Position numbers and translations under genes: made by a program
Part shown: one piece after another, positions 6,828-13,287 of the stretch
Layout of the letters: each line of letters opens with the position of its first letter
Numbering within the stretch: the stretch's first letter is position 1
Source of the DNA: CAZXMB01 sp964641715
GTDB taxonomy: Bacteria; Desulfobacterota; BSN033; UBA1163
Direction: 5' to 3'
Assembly (NCBI GenBank): GCA_964641715.1
Contig: CAZXMB010000084.1
Location: forward strand, 1 to 13,306
Length of the DNA stretch: 13,306 nucleotides
The notes under the pieces: generated by a model
Told to the model about the DNA's origin: nothing
The model's input: the letters and a program-made list of their open reading frames with translations, nothing else
The model's database searches: none

Positions 6828-7676
6828 TCAGGCCCCGAATATCTTCTTCAATCTGGAGGGGATCTTCTTTCGGCCTCTCCCCTCAGCCATCTCTCCCGTC
6901 TTTCCGGGGGATTCCATGGGCTTCTCATCGAGAGCCCCTTCGATCTCGCCCAGACGTCCTTCTCCAAAGAAACGGAAGAGAGGGCCTTGAGGGCTTAAGG
7001 CCAGTTCATCATCAGGCCTCAGGGGAGTCTGAAGTCCGATGGGCTGGCGATTGATCCGAATCGAGTTCTGACCGGTAAGGTCCTTGACCCAGTATTGATC
7101 CTGGTTGAAAAAAATCTGGGCATGCTGGTCAGAGATTGCCGGATGATCCAGCGGGTACTCACACTTCGGGCTCTTTCCAATGGTGATGGGCAGTTGTTTA
7201 AAGGAACGAATGGTGGGACCATACTGGATGATAAGGGGCGCTTTAGAGGAGGGCGACGAAACCTCCGGGGTTTCCTCCCTCGGCGGTGAAACAGAAAGGG
7301 GTTTTCCCTCGGGAGGAGGCGGAGCTTCCAACGGGACCTCTATCCCCTCTTTCATCTGGGTAAGGAAACTGATCTGGGGTCCTCCTTCTGAAAACATCAG
7401 AACATCCCCGTCCTTAAGATAGACCTCCCTGACCTTTTTCCCGTTCACAAAAGTCCCATTGGTGCTGTGGTCAATCAATTTGAACTGATTTCCCTCCCTG
7501 ATGATTTCTGCGTGCTTCCTGGAGATGTGGGAGAGCTCCGCGGGAAAACGGAGATGACAGGAGGGATGGCGACCGATCAGGACGGAGGGTTCGGAAAATT
7601 CCTGCTCCTTCCCGCCCAGGGGAGCCGCTCCCTTGATATGGAAGAGTTGAACAACAATCATCGGAGGTATTTTCAT
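6828..7676 (-). CDS. Protein with two FHA phosphothreonine-binding domains (T6SS Fha-like)
   Basis: A 282-residue protein. FHA domain 1 spans about residues 8-106 with the canonical motifs: GRHPSC (Gly35-Arg36), SRKH (Ser52, His55) and STNGTFVNG (71-79). After a proline/glutamate-rich linker, FHA domain 2 spans about 147-238 with IGKSPKC, SDQH (Ser182, His185) and GQNS around Asn204; lysine replaces the usual arginine after glycine and the NG motif is degenerate, so phosphopeptide binding by domain 2 may be weak or altered. The tail is basic (RGRKKIPSRLKKIFGA). FHA domains recognise phosphothreonine; in the T6SS threonine phosphorylation pathway Fha is the kinase target that licenses assembly. 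Here the gene heads an operon with the sheath-like fusion and is divergent from a Ser/Thr kinase. The ATG at 7676 has only a weak AGGT site; Met6 at 7661 is an alternative start. Confidence 0.85.
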   Translation of the reverse strand: MKIPPMIVVQLFHIKGAAPLGGKEQEFSEPSVLIGRHPSCHLRFPAELSHISRKHAEIIREGNQFKLIDHSTNGTFVNGKKVREVYLKDGDVLMFSEGGPQISFLTQMKEGIEVPLEAPPPPEGKPLSVSPPREETPEVSSPSSKAPLIIQYGPTIRSFKQLPITIGKSPKCEYPLDHPAISDQHAQIFFNQDQYWVKDLTGQNSIRINRQPIGLQTPLRPDDELALSPQGPLFRFFGEGRLGEIEGALDEKPMESPGKTGEMAEGRGRKKIPSRLKKIFGA

Positions 7677-7689
7677 GACGACCTAAACT

Positions 7690-7721
7690 GGAGTGAAAAG
7701 AGCGGTTCGACGGATCACTCC
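7690..7721 (-). promoter_or_regulatory. Inverted repeat in the FHA operon leader
   Basis: GGAGTGA (7690-7696) and TCACTCC (7715-7721) are perfect 7-base inverted arms around an 18-base loop. They lie between the predicted promoter and the FHA start, so could form a leader hairpin or a protein-binding site. No T-run follows, so it is not a standard terminator. Confidence 0.35.
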
Positions 7722-7736
7722 TTTAAAAGTATCTAA

Positions 7737-7764
7737 ATTATACTCCGTAAAACTTCGGGGTCAA
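7737..7764 (-). promoter_or_regulatory. Predicted sigma70-type promoter of the FHA/sheath-fusion operon
   Basis: On the minus strand, TTGACC (bases 7759-7764, five of six consensus positions) is followed after 16 bases by a perfect TATAAT (7737-7742). The predicted start is about 55 bases upstream of the FHA ATG, in the 225-base gap shared with the divergent kinase gene. I see no equally good promoter in the plus direction; a weak TATATT at 7799-7804 is the best candidate there. Confidence 0.6.
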
Positions 7765-7901
7765 GCAAAATATCATTTTCAATTCTTCAATTATTTTGTA
7801 TATTATCCATGTGCCTGGATCAATTCCTCTGCTAAGGCTGACTGGGCTCGAAAATACGGAGAAGGATTTGATCCTATAAGAATCGTTCCGTCTGAAATGA
7901 T

Positions 7902-9722
7902 ATGATCGTGCCTATGGAGAATTTAAGAACCTTCGAGATCTTCAAGGACTATTCTGACGAAATGCTGGCCGAACTCTCCAGGGTCATCATTGAGAAAGAG
8001 TTTGATGAGAATGAGACCATCTTTCGAGAAGGCGATCAGGGAGACTCGCTCTTCCTTGTCAAAGAGGGTGAGGTGATGATCAAAAGATGGATCGATCAGC
8101 CCGGCCAGGAGGAGAAGACCATTGCCCTGATTGAAAAAGGAAATTTTTTCGGCGAAATGGCCCTCTTCGACAATCAGCCCCGCTCCGGCTCAGCCTATGC
8201 GTCAAAAAAGTCGAAGGTGTTGATCCTGAAAAAAGAGGACTTCCTCGCCCTTACCGGAAAAGATCCCCAAACCGCCATGACCACTCTGATGTCGATCAAC
8301 CGGGTCATGTCCGAAAGGCTTCGCAGAACCAGCAAAAGCTTCCTCTCCCGTTTTGAGTTCGGAAATATCCTGTCTGCCATCAGAGGATTTATCAAGGGGG
8401 CGGAAGAAGCAAGAAAGGAGACCGAAACATCAGGAGAAGAGGGATTCGGACGCTATCAGATCGTCAGAGAGTTAGGGAAAGGCTCGATGGGGGTGGTCTA
8501 TCAGGCTTACGATCCTGTGATCGGGAGACCGGTCGCATTAAAAATTTTACGAAGTGACCGGATCACGAGCGAGGCCTATGTTCTCCGATTCCTCACCGAG
8601 GGCAAGGCCATCGGTCGGCTTTCTCATCCCAATATCGTCAGCATCTATGATATCGGACAGGGACAGGGAACCATCTATCTCGCGATGGAGTATATCGAAG
8701 GAGAAACGCTCGCTCATCTCTTGGAGAGAAAGAGGTTGAGCCTAAAAGAGATCGTAAGCCTGGCCATCCAGGTGGCCGGGGCTCTCGACTATGCCCATAA
8801 GAAAGGAATAGTCCACCGGGACATCAAGCCCGGGAATATCCTCATTCAATCCACAGGGGAGATCAAGATCACGGATCTGGGCATCGCTCATATCGAAGAC
8901 CCCCTGATGGCCCAACTCACCCAGGCAGGAGAGATACTCGGCACGCCTGCCTATATGTCCCCCGAGCAGGTATCAAGCCATCCCGTGGATGGCCGCTCCG
9001 ACCTCTTCTCGCTGGGAATCGTCCTCTATGAGGTGACCACCGGGGGTAGACCCTTTAAAGGGGAAAACATGGCCGCACTCTTTCATTCGATTGTCCATGA
9101 CGATCCCCCTGAACCATCCAAAATCAACCCGGCCATTCCCCTGGGCCTTTCTCAGATCATTATCAAATGTCTTCATAAGAGACCGGAGGACCGTTACGAT
9201 AGCGGGAAGAGTCTATCCGACGCATTAAACAATACGCTTCAGGAAATTGAACCTTCGATTACCCCCGCTCCAAAGGTTAAAAAAAGGTCATACACCCCCT
9301 TCTTGATCCCCATCGGACTCGGGGCTTTGATCTTGGGAATCCTCTTCTACTTGCTCCTGATCCCAAAGGAGCAGGCTCCTCCGAGCCTCCCGAAATTTCA
9401 GCCGATACCAAAGGTGGAGCAAAAAACAGTGGAGCCCGCCTCTGCCGGTTTGAAATTGGAAAGCATTCCTCCTGGAGCTCAAGTCTTTGTGGACGGCATG
9501 ATGAAAGGAAAAACTCCTGTCCAAATGGAACTTCCTCTGGGGAAGCATCGGGTAAAGTTTACCCTATCGGGATACCAGAATTGGGAGAACGAAGTTCAGG
9601 TGAAGGAAGGAATGGAAACTCCTTTTCGCATTCAATTAAAACCCGTCTTCAGGAAAGAACCGGAAGCAAAGAAAGGTCCAACCGTCAGAAAAGAGATCAA
9701 AGATGATCGTCCGATCTGGTAA
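7902..9722 (+). CDS. Ser/Thr protein kinase: cNMP-binding domain, kinase, membrane segment, PEGA domain
   Basis: A 606-residue membrane kinase. Residues about 10-140 are a cyclic-nucleotide-binding domain with REGDQGDSLFLVKEGEV and the phosphate-binding cassette FFGEMALFDNQPRSGSA (Glu85, Arg94). The kinase domain spans about 185-445: glycine loop LGKGSMGVVY (191-200), Lys214, Glu233, catalytic HRDIKPGN (Asp307, Asn312), DLG (325-327) and GTPAYMSPEQ. All catalytic residues are present. One membrane helix lies at about 465-487. A PEGA domain (about 516-582, SIPPGAQVFVDG and GKTPVQMELPLG) should face the periplasm. Kinase and cNMP domain would be cytoplasmic. The gene is divergent from the FHA/sheath-fusion operon, so the FHA protein is the natural substrate candidate. 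No good ribosome site precedes ATG 7902 or the alternative Met5; an in-frame stop at 7893 rules out a longer form. Confidence 0.92.
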   Translation: MIVPMENLRTFEIFKDYSDEMLAELSRVIIEKEFDENETIFREGDQGDSLFLVKEGEVMIKRWIDQPGQEEKTIALIEKGNFFGEMALFDNQPRSGSAYASKKSKVLILKKEDFLALTGKDPQTAMTTLMSINRVMSERLRRTSKSFLSRFEFGNILSAIRGFIKGAEEARKETETSGEEGFGRYQIVRELGKGSMGVVYQAYDPVIGRPVALKILRSDRITSEAYVLRFLTEGKAIGRLSHPNIVSIYDIGQGQGTIYLAMEYIEGETLAHLLERKRLSLKEIVSLAIQVAGALDYAHKKGIVHRDIKPGNILIQSTGEIKITDLGIAHIEDPLMAQLTQAGEILGTPAYMSPEQVSSHPVDGRSDLFSLGIVLYEVTTGGRPFKGENMAALFHSIVHDDPPEPSKINPAIPLGLSQIIIKCLHKRPEDRYDSGKSLSDALNNTLQEIEPSITPAPKVKKRSYTPFLIPIGLGALILGILFYLLLIPKEQAPPSLPKFQPIPKVEQKTVEPASAGLKLESIPPGAQVFVDGMMKGKTPVQMELPLGKHRVKFTLSGYQNWENEVQVKEGMETPFRIQLKPVFRKEPEAKKGPTVRKEIKDDRPIW

Positions 9723-9744
9723 ATCAGGAGGACAAGGAGGAAAG

Positions 9745-10800
9745 ATGAACCGAACTGGTATTGTGAAAGATGAACGGTACCTCGACCATGTAATGGATCC
9801 GGGTCATCCTGAGAGTCCGGAGAGATTGAGAGTGATTTACCGGATCCTCGAAGAGCCGGAGTTGAAAGGCCTCCTCGAAGAGGTCAAACCCAGGCCGGCC
9901 ACACGGAAGGAATTGGAGATGAACCACACCCCTCCATACGTCGATCTTGTCGCCAGCACCGCAGGCAAACCCTATTACCGGCTCGACATGGATACCTCGA
10001 CCTGCGCCAAATCCTATGAGACCGCCCTGCTTGCTGCTGGCGGTTTCTTAGAGTTAATCAAAGCGGTGATGGAGGGAAGACTGAAAAACGGTTTTGCCCT
10101 GGTGAGGCCTCCCGGTCATCATGCGGAGCGAGACCGTGCCATGGGATTCTGCCTCTTCAATAATGTGGCCATCGGTGCCTACGATGCCCTCGAGAGATTT
10201 TCTCTTGAGAGGATCCTGATTGCAGATTGGGATGTCCATCATGGAAACGGAACCCAGAACTCTTTTTACGATGATCCAAGGGTTCTCTACTTCTCCACCC
10301 ATCGTTACGGCTTTTTCTACCCGGGAACAGGTTCTGCTACAGAGGTCGGGAAAGGCAAGGGAACGGGATTTACAGTCAATGTTCCACTCTCCGCCGGGAT
10401 CAGTGATTCAGAATACGGGAATATCTTCGAAAAGATTCTCAAACCCATTGCCCTGGAATATCAACCCCAGCTGGTTCTGGTCTCTGCCGGCTTCGACACG
10501 CATTACGATGATCCCCTGGGAGGGATGAAGGTCACAGAGGCAGGTTTTTCAAGGATGACTCAGGTCCTGATGGAGATCGCCGAAACCACTGCTCAGGGGA
10601 GACTGGTCCTTACCCTTGAGGGCGGTTATGATGTGAATGGACAGGGAAGATCGATAAAGTGTGTGTTGAAGGAACTCGCCCGGGTCTCACCGATCAATAA
10701 GCAAGACCTGCTGGATAAGGAGAAGAAGGACTTTCCCCGAATCGAGCGGTTCCTCCAGCAGATCAAAGAGATTCAAAAACAATACTGGAAAAGCCTCTAA
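9745..10800 (+). CDS. Histone deacetylase-family zinc hydrolase (AcuC/HDAH-like)
   Basis: A 351-residue protein of the arginase/deacetylase fold, about full length. The ATG at 9745 is chosen because AAGGAGG precedes it by four bases; an ATG at 9703 would extend it by 14 residues into the kinase gene without such a site. Motifs in order: HPESPERL (21-28), RPPGHHAE with the catalytic His125-His126 pair, GFCLFNN, DWDVHHGNGTQ with zinc ligands Asp163 and His165, GFDTHYDDPLGG with the third ligand Asp251, and LEGGYD with Tyr295. This is the class II bacterial pattern. The enzymes remove acetyl or related acyl groups from protein lysines or small amides. It begins 22 bases after the kinase stop, so the two are probably co-transcribed. 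The substrate cannot be read from sequence. Confidence 0.9.
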   Translation: MNRTGIVKDERYLDHVMDPGHPESPERLRVIYRILEEPELKGLLEEVKPRPATRKELEMNHTPPYVDLVASTAGKPYYRLDMDTSTCAKSYETALLAAGGFLELIKAVMEGRLKNGFALVRPPGHHAERDRAMGFCLFNNVAIGAYDALERFSLERILIADWDVHHGNGTQNSFYDDPRVLYFSTHRYGFFYPGTGSATEVGKGKGTGFTVNVPLSAGISDSEYGNIFEKILKPIALEYQPQLVLVSAGFDTHYDDPLGGMKVTEAGFSRMTQVLMEIAETTAQGRLVLTLEGGYDVNGQGRSIKCVLKELARVSPINKQDLLDKEKKDFPRIERFLQQIKEIQKQYWKSL

Positions 10801-11084
10801 GCTTCTCCGGGGATATTGACCATTTCCTTCAGCTCTTTGCCCACTTTGAAGAAGGGAAGCTTTTTGGGAGGAACATCGACAATCTCTCCGGTTTTAGGGT
10901 TTCGGCCTTTGTAACCCCCATAATTCCTAACCACAAAGCTCCCAAACCCTCTGATCTCTATCCTCTCTCCCTTCTGCAAACTGTCCTTCATTCCGTTGAA
11001 AAGGGTGTCCACGATGACCTTGGCCACCTTCTGCGTTACATTCGTCTTCTCTGAAACCTTTGTAATGAGTTCTGCTTTGTTCAT
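10797..11084 (-). CDS. IHF-beta-like / HU-family DNA-bending protein
   Basis: A 95-residue protein, the normal size of the family. The start at 11084 is set by GGAGGAGCT directly upstream; a longer in-frame version from 11144 lacks this site and adds a non-family extension. The family signature is plain: MNKAELITKV at the N-terminus, GERIEIRGFGSF (39-50) as in IHF beta, GRNPKTGE (60-67) with the DNA-intercalating Pro63, and LPFFKVGKELKEMVN at the end. It should work as a dimer that bends DNA and compacts or shapes nucleoprotein complexes. IHF beta is favoured over HU by GERIEIRGFGSF, but the two are hard to separate without the partner gene. Its stop region overlaps the deacetylase gene by four bases, tail to tail. 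Confidence 0.92.
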   Translation of the reverse strand: MNKAELITKVSEKTNVTQKVAKVIVDTLFNGMKDSLQKGERIEIRGFGSFVVRNYGGYKGRNPKTGEIVDVPPKKLPFFKVGKELKEMVNIPGEA

Positions 11085-11167
11085 AGCTCCTCCCTTCTCC
11101 TTCTCAGGGTTAAACGATAAAACACACTTCTCAGGATAATGCAACGAACCCTATTACTTCAACTTAA

Positions 11168-11243
11168 ATCACCAATCACCAATGTCCAAATTCCAACATC
11201 CAAAACCCATTGGGTTATTGGTAATTTGGTTATTGGAATTTTA
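11168..11243 (+). repeat. CCAAT/CCAAA-rich imperfect inverted repeat between the IHF-like gene and resB
   Basis: The left arm reads as CCAAT/CCAAA/CCAAC units (ACCAATCACCAATGTCCAAA) and the right arm as the complementary ATTGG/TTTGG units (TTATTGGTAATTTGGTTATT). The centre is AACCCA-T-TGGGTT (11204-11216). Folded, it would make a long imperfect hairpin. The right arm includes the resB stop codon and last codons. Similar AT/CCA-rich intergenic repeats are, from memory, widespread in some environmental genomes; I cannot name a family. Confidence 0.5.
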
Positions 11244-12618
11244 TTGTGTTACGAACCTCTTCCGCCAACTGCTTAAACTTCTTTTCAAACCCCACCCGGT
11301 TCTTGTTGGTGGCCCCTGCCAGGACGATCTCTCCTCCGGGTTTCTTCGAAAATCTGACCCAGACCTTTTGATGGGAAAAGAAGAAGGAGATGATGAGACC
11401 AAGGACCATCAACCCGCACCCCACCCAGACGATCCAGACTCCGGGGTCTTTCGTCACCTGAAGGCCCGTATAGTCTCTTTGGGCGACCTCCTCTAAGGTG
11501 AAGAGAACCCCATCATTCTCTCTTCCGGGTTTCGATCTCGATTCGTTTTTCAATACCCAGAAGGGCTGGGGTGCCTGGTTGGGTCTGAGCAGAATCATCT
11601 GAACCCCTTCCCCAAGGTTATGAATTTGTGGGACATATTTCAACACCCGGATGAAGGCATTGGAACCGGGAATGGGAATATCCTCGCCTTCCGATGCCTT
11701 TAATATTATCTTCTCCCCCTTTCCTTTCTCCTGAATGCCTAGGGTGATATGGCGAATCGACCCATAGCTCGATTGATAAAAGGAGAGTCCCCTGTAGTGA
11801 AGGGGATGATTGACTTTAATGGTCTTCTTCAGAACCTCTTTTCCATTTTCAAGAACAGAGAGGTTGCTGGAATATTCCTTCACATGCTTTTCTGTACCGG
11901 GAAGGTCATAATAGCTGATATTGAAATCATCACAGCGAATGGAAAAACCAATAGGTTTTGGGATATCTTGGTCTTTCTCTCTTGAATAGATATGGTCCAC
12001 AGTCTCCCCTTCGAGAATATTGACAAATCCCCGATAACCATAGATGGAGCCGGCCAGACCGCCGATCAGGATGATGAGGACGCTGAGATGGGTTAGATAG
12101 ACCCCCAATCTTGAAAACCTTCCTTTTTCTCCGTAGAGGGTGAAGAATGATTCTGACTCTACCCGCTGCGCTTTTTTAAACCACTTCTTCATCCGTGCTT
12201 GAAACTCCTCTTCCTTCCCCTCTGGACGAATCCGCTCCACATAGGGAAGTGCCTTGAGCATCGAATCCTTCAGTTCCTTTGAGTCGGTCTTTCGAGAGAT
12301 CTGCCTCCAGACAGATGGAAACCGGTGAAGGGAACAGGCAATCAAATTGAAGACGAGAAGCAGGAGAATGGCACTGAACCACCAGGAGTGAAACATATCG
12401 AAGAGGTTGAAAAAGTCCAATACATTATAGAGGCTCACTCCATATCGCTGGATATATTCCATACTGGGTGCGTTCTGTTTGATCAGCGTTCCAATAATGG
12501 AAAGGACAGCCAGCAGGATGAGAAGAGAGATGGTGAGCTTAAGAGAACGAAAAAAATCATAGAGGATATCGAAAAATCCTTTCTTTTTTTCGCTCACGGT
12601 GATCTCGTTCTCTTTCAT
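11230..12618 (-). CDS. resB: ResB/Ccs1-family cytochrome c maturation protein
   Basis: A 462-residue membrane protein. Four hydrophobic segments are visible at about residues 28-46, 78-97, 171-194 and 394-415. A large region between the third and fourth (about 195-390) should face the periplasm and contains VNHPLHYRGLSFYQSSYGS (269-287), characteristic of ResB. His177 in the third segment and His271 are candidate functional histidines. ResB works with the CcsA/ResC partner in system II to bring haem across the membrane and attach it to apocytochrome c CxxCH motifs. No ccsA gene lies in the window; downstream is the IHF-like gene. A tetrahaem cytochrome gene lies upstream on the same strand but behind a terminator. 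The last codons come from a CCAAT-type repeat. There is no convincing ribosome site before ATG 12618. Confidence 0.9.
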   Translation of the reverse strand: MKENEITVSEKKKGFFDILYDFFRSLKLTISLLILLAVLSIIGTLIKQNAPSMEYIQRYGVSLYNVLDFFNLFDMFHSWWFSAILLLLVFNLIACSLHRFPSVWRQISRKTDSKELKDSMLKALPYVERIRPEGKEEEFQARMKKWFKKAQRVESESFFTLYGEKGRFSRLGVYLTHLSVLIILIGGLAGSIYGYRGFVNILEGETVDHIYSREKDQDIPKPIGFSIRCDDFNISYYDLPGTEKHVKEYSSNLSVLENGKEVLKKTIKVNHPLHYRGLSFYQSSYGSIRHITLGIQEKGKGEKIILKASEGEDIPIPGSNAFIRVLKYVPQIHNLGEGVQMILLRPNQAPQPFWVLKNESRSKPGRENDGVLFTLEEVAQRDYTGLQVTKDPGVWIVWVGCGLMVLGLIISFFFSHQKVWVRFSKKPGGEIVLAGATNKNRVGFEKKFKQLAEEVRNTIKFQ

Positions 12619-12676
12619 CGAGGTTTATAAATTAAGATAAGACCCGTATGCCCCCACCCTATCCGGAGAAGGTAAG

Positions 12677-12712
12677 CCTGCCCGTAAGGATTCCAGCCTT
12701 ATCTGCGGCAGG
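12677..12712 (-). promoter_or_regulatory. Potential two-tier hairpin in the resB leader
   Basis: CCTGCC (12677-12682) pairs with GGCAGG (12707-12712), and inside it TAAGG (12685-12689) pairs with CCTTA (12697-12701) around the loop ATTCCAG. It lies in the ~105-base region between the predicted resB promoter and the start codon. It may be a leader structure or a fragment of a dispersed repeat; no known riboswitch is recognised. Confidence 0.35.
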
Positions 12713-12729
12713 AGGGTAACTAATTGAAA

Positions 12730-12759
12730 TATCTAACATATACAATTATTTATTGTCAA
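12730..12759 (-). promoter_or_regulatory. Predicted sigma70-type promoter for resB
   Basis: On the minus strand a perfect TTGACA (12754-12759) is followed after 17 bases by TTAGAT (12731-12736), or after 18 by TAGATA (12730-12735) preceded by TGT like an extended -10. The surroundings are AT-rich and just downstream of the cytochrome terminator, which is where resB would need its own promoter. Confidence 0.5.
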
Positions 12760-12770
12760 ATGAAATTAGA

Positions 12771-12810
12771 AGAAAAAAGGGTAGTTCAATAATGAACTAC
12801 CCTTTTTTCT
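12771..12810 (-). terminator. Rho-independent terminator of the cytochrome gene, symmetrical
   Basis: Arms AGAAAAAAGGGTAGTTCA (12771-12788) and TGAACTACCCTTTTTTCT (12793-12810) are perfectly complementary over 18 bases around the loop ATAA. A/T tracts on both outer sides make it usable in either direction. It starts 18 bases beyond the cytochrome stop codon and separates that gene from resB. Confidence 0.9.
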
Positions 12811-12827
12811 TAGAGAAAAATCTCAGT

Positions 12828-13196
12828 CTACTTTTTTGCCTTCACATGGCACTGAGTGCATGCAGTTGGACCGGCAGGTTTTTTAGCCTTCTTTGCCTCC
12901 TCATGACACCCTTTACAATCCTTATGAAAGGCATCTTTTGCGGCAACAGCCTTTCCCTCTGCTTTGGCTTTATGGCAATCTTTACATATCTTGCCACTGG
13001 TCTCGCCCTTCTTCCAGGTGTGGTGACACTTCAAACAATCAATCTTCAGTGTCTCCGCATGTTTCTTGTGCGCGAAGGTCACCTTCCCGAAGGAAGGATT
13101 GAATTCCACCACATCCTTTGCGAAGATGCCGGTAACCATCAGTAGGGAAAGCAGAAATCCTGCCAGGATCCCTATGCCGATTAAGCCTCTTCTCAT
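12828..13196 (-). CDS. Periplasmic tetrahaem cytochrome c3 (class III cytochrome c family)
   Basis: A 122-residue precursor. Residues 1-26 are a Sec signal peptide (MRRGLIGIGILAGFLLSLLM, cleavage likely after IFA), leaving about 96 residues. Four haem-attachment motifs are present: CLKCH (54-58), CKDCH (71-75), CKGCH (94-98) and CTQCH (113-117). Extra histidines His43, His46 (FAHKKH), His59 (CHH) and His91 (FHKDC) sit exactly where cytochrome c3 has its second axial ligands, so all four haems should be bis-histidine and low potential. All four motifs have two residues between the cysteines, unlike the CxxxxCH sites of Desulfovibrio c3. Such proteins shuttle electrons between periplasmic hydrogenases or dehydrogenases and membrane complexes. 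Haem attachment needs a maturation system such as the neighbouring ResB. Candidate ribosome site GGGGGTGA lies eight bases before the ATG. Confidence 0.95.
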   Translation of the reverse strand: MRRGLIGIGILAGFLLSLLMVTGIFAKDVVEFNPSFGKVTFAHKKHAETLKIDCLKCHHTWKKGETSGKICKDCHKAKAEGKAVAAKDAFHKDCKGCHEEAKKAKKPAGPTACTQCHVKAKK

Positions 13197-13247
13197 TTCC
13201 TGTTCACCCCCTCTCTTCTCGAATTGGATCTATTCATCCCTATTTCT

Positions 13248-13266
13248 TTAGACCGAAGAAGTCTAA
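13248..13266. promoter_or_regulatory. Inverted repeat over the cytochrome promoter -10/start region
   Basis: TTAGAC (13248-13253) and GTCTAA (13261-13266) are perfect 6-base inverted arms with a 7-base spacer. The repeat covers the predicted -10 element and transcription start, where an operator or a short leader hairpin would act. Too short to assign to a regulator. Confidence 0.35.
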
Positions 13267-13287
13267 CAAAAATTCAATCTTTGTCAA
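13260..13287 (-). promoter_or_regulatory. Predicted sigma70-type promoter for the cytochrome c3 gene
   Basis: On the minus strand a perfect TTGACA (13282-13287) is followed after 16 bases by TAGACT (13260-13265, four of six consensus positions). The predicted start would give a leader of about 55-60 bases. Confidence 0.5.

Noticed and set aside
6703..7422. Plus-strand open frames opposite the FHA gene and the start of the sheath-fusion gene
   Set aside because: Antisense shadows without ribosome sites or domains; the minus-strand genes have clear motifs through the same bases.
7693..7905. A 70-residue plus-strand frame in the gap between the FHA and kinase genes
   Set aside because: No ribosome site and no domain; it runs over the predicted promoter and leader of the FHA operon.
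9703..9744. Longer start for the deacetylase-family protein overlapping the kinase gene
   Set aside because: The start at 9745 has AAGGAGG four bases upstream and begins where the family begins; the extension is glycine/lysine-rich filler.
11085..11144. Longer start for the IHF-like protein (115 residues)
   Set aside because: The added 20 residues are outside the family and cover the strong ribosome site for the start at 11084.
11168..11243. Short CCAAT/CCAAA units considered as a CRISPR array
   Set aside because: Units are only 5-9 bases, irregular, and reverse orientation midway; there are no uniform spacers and no cas genes.
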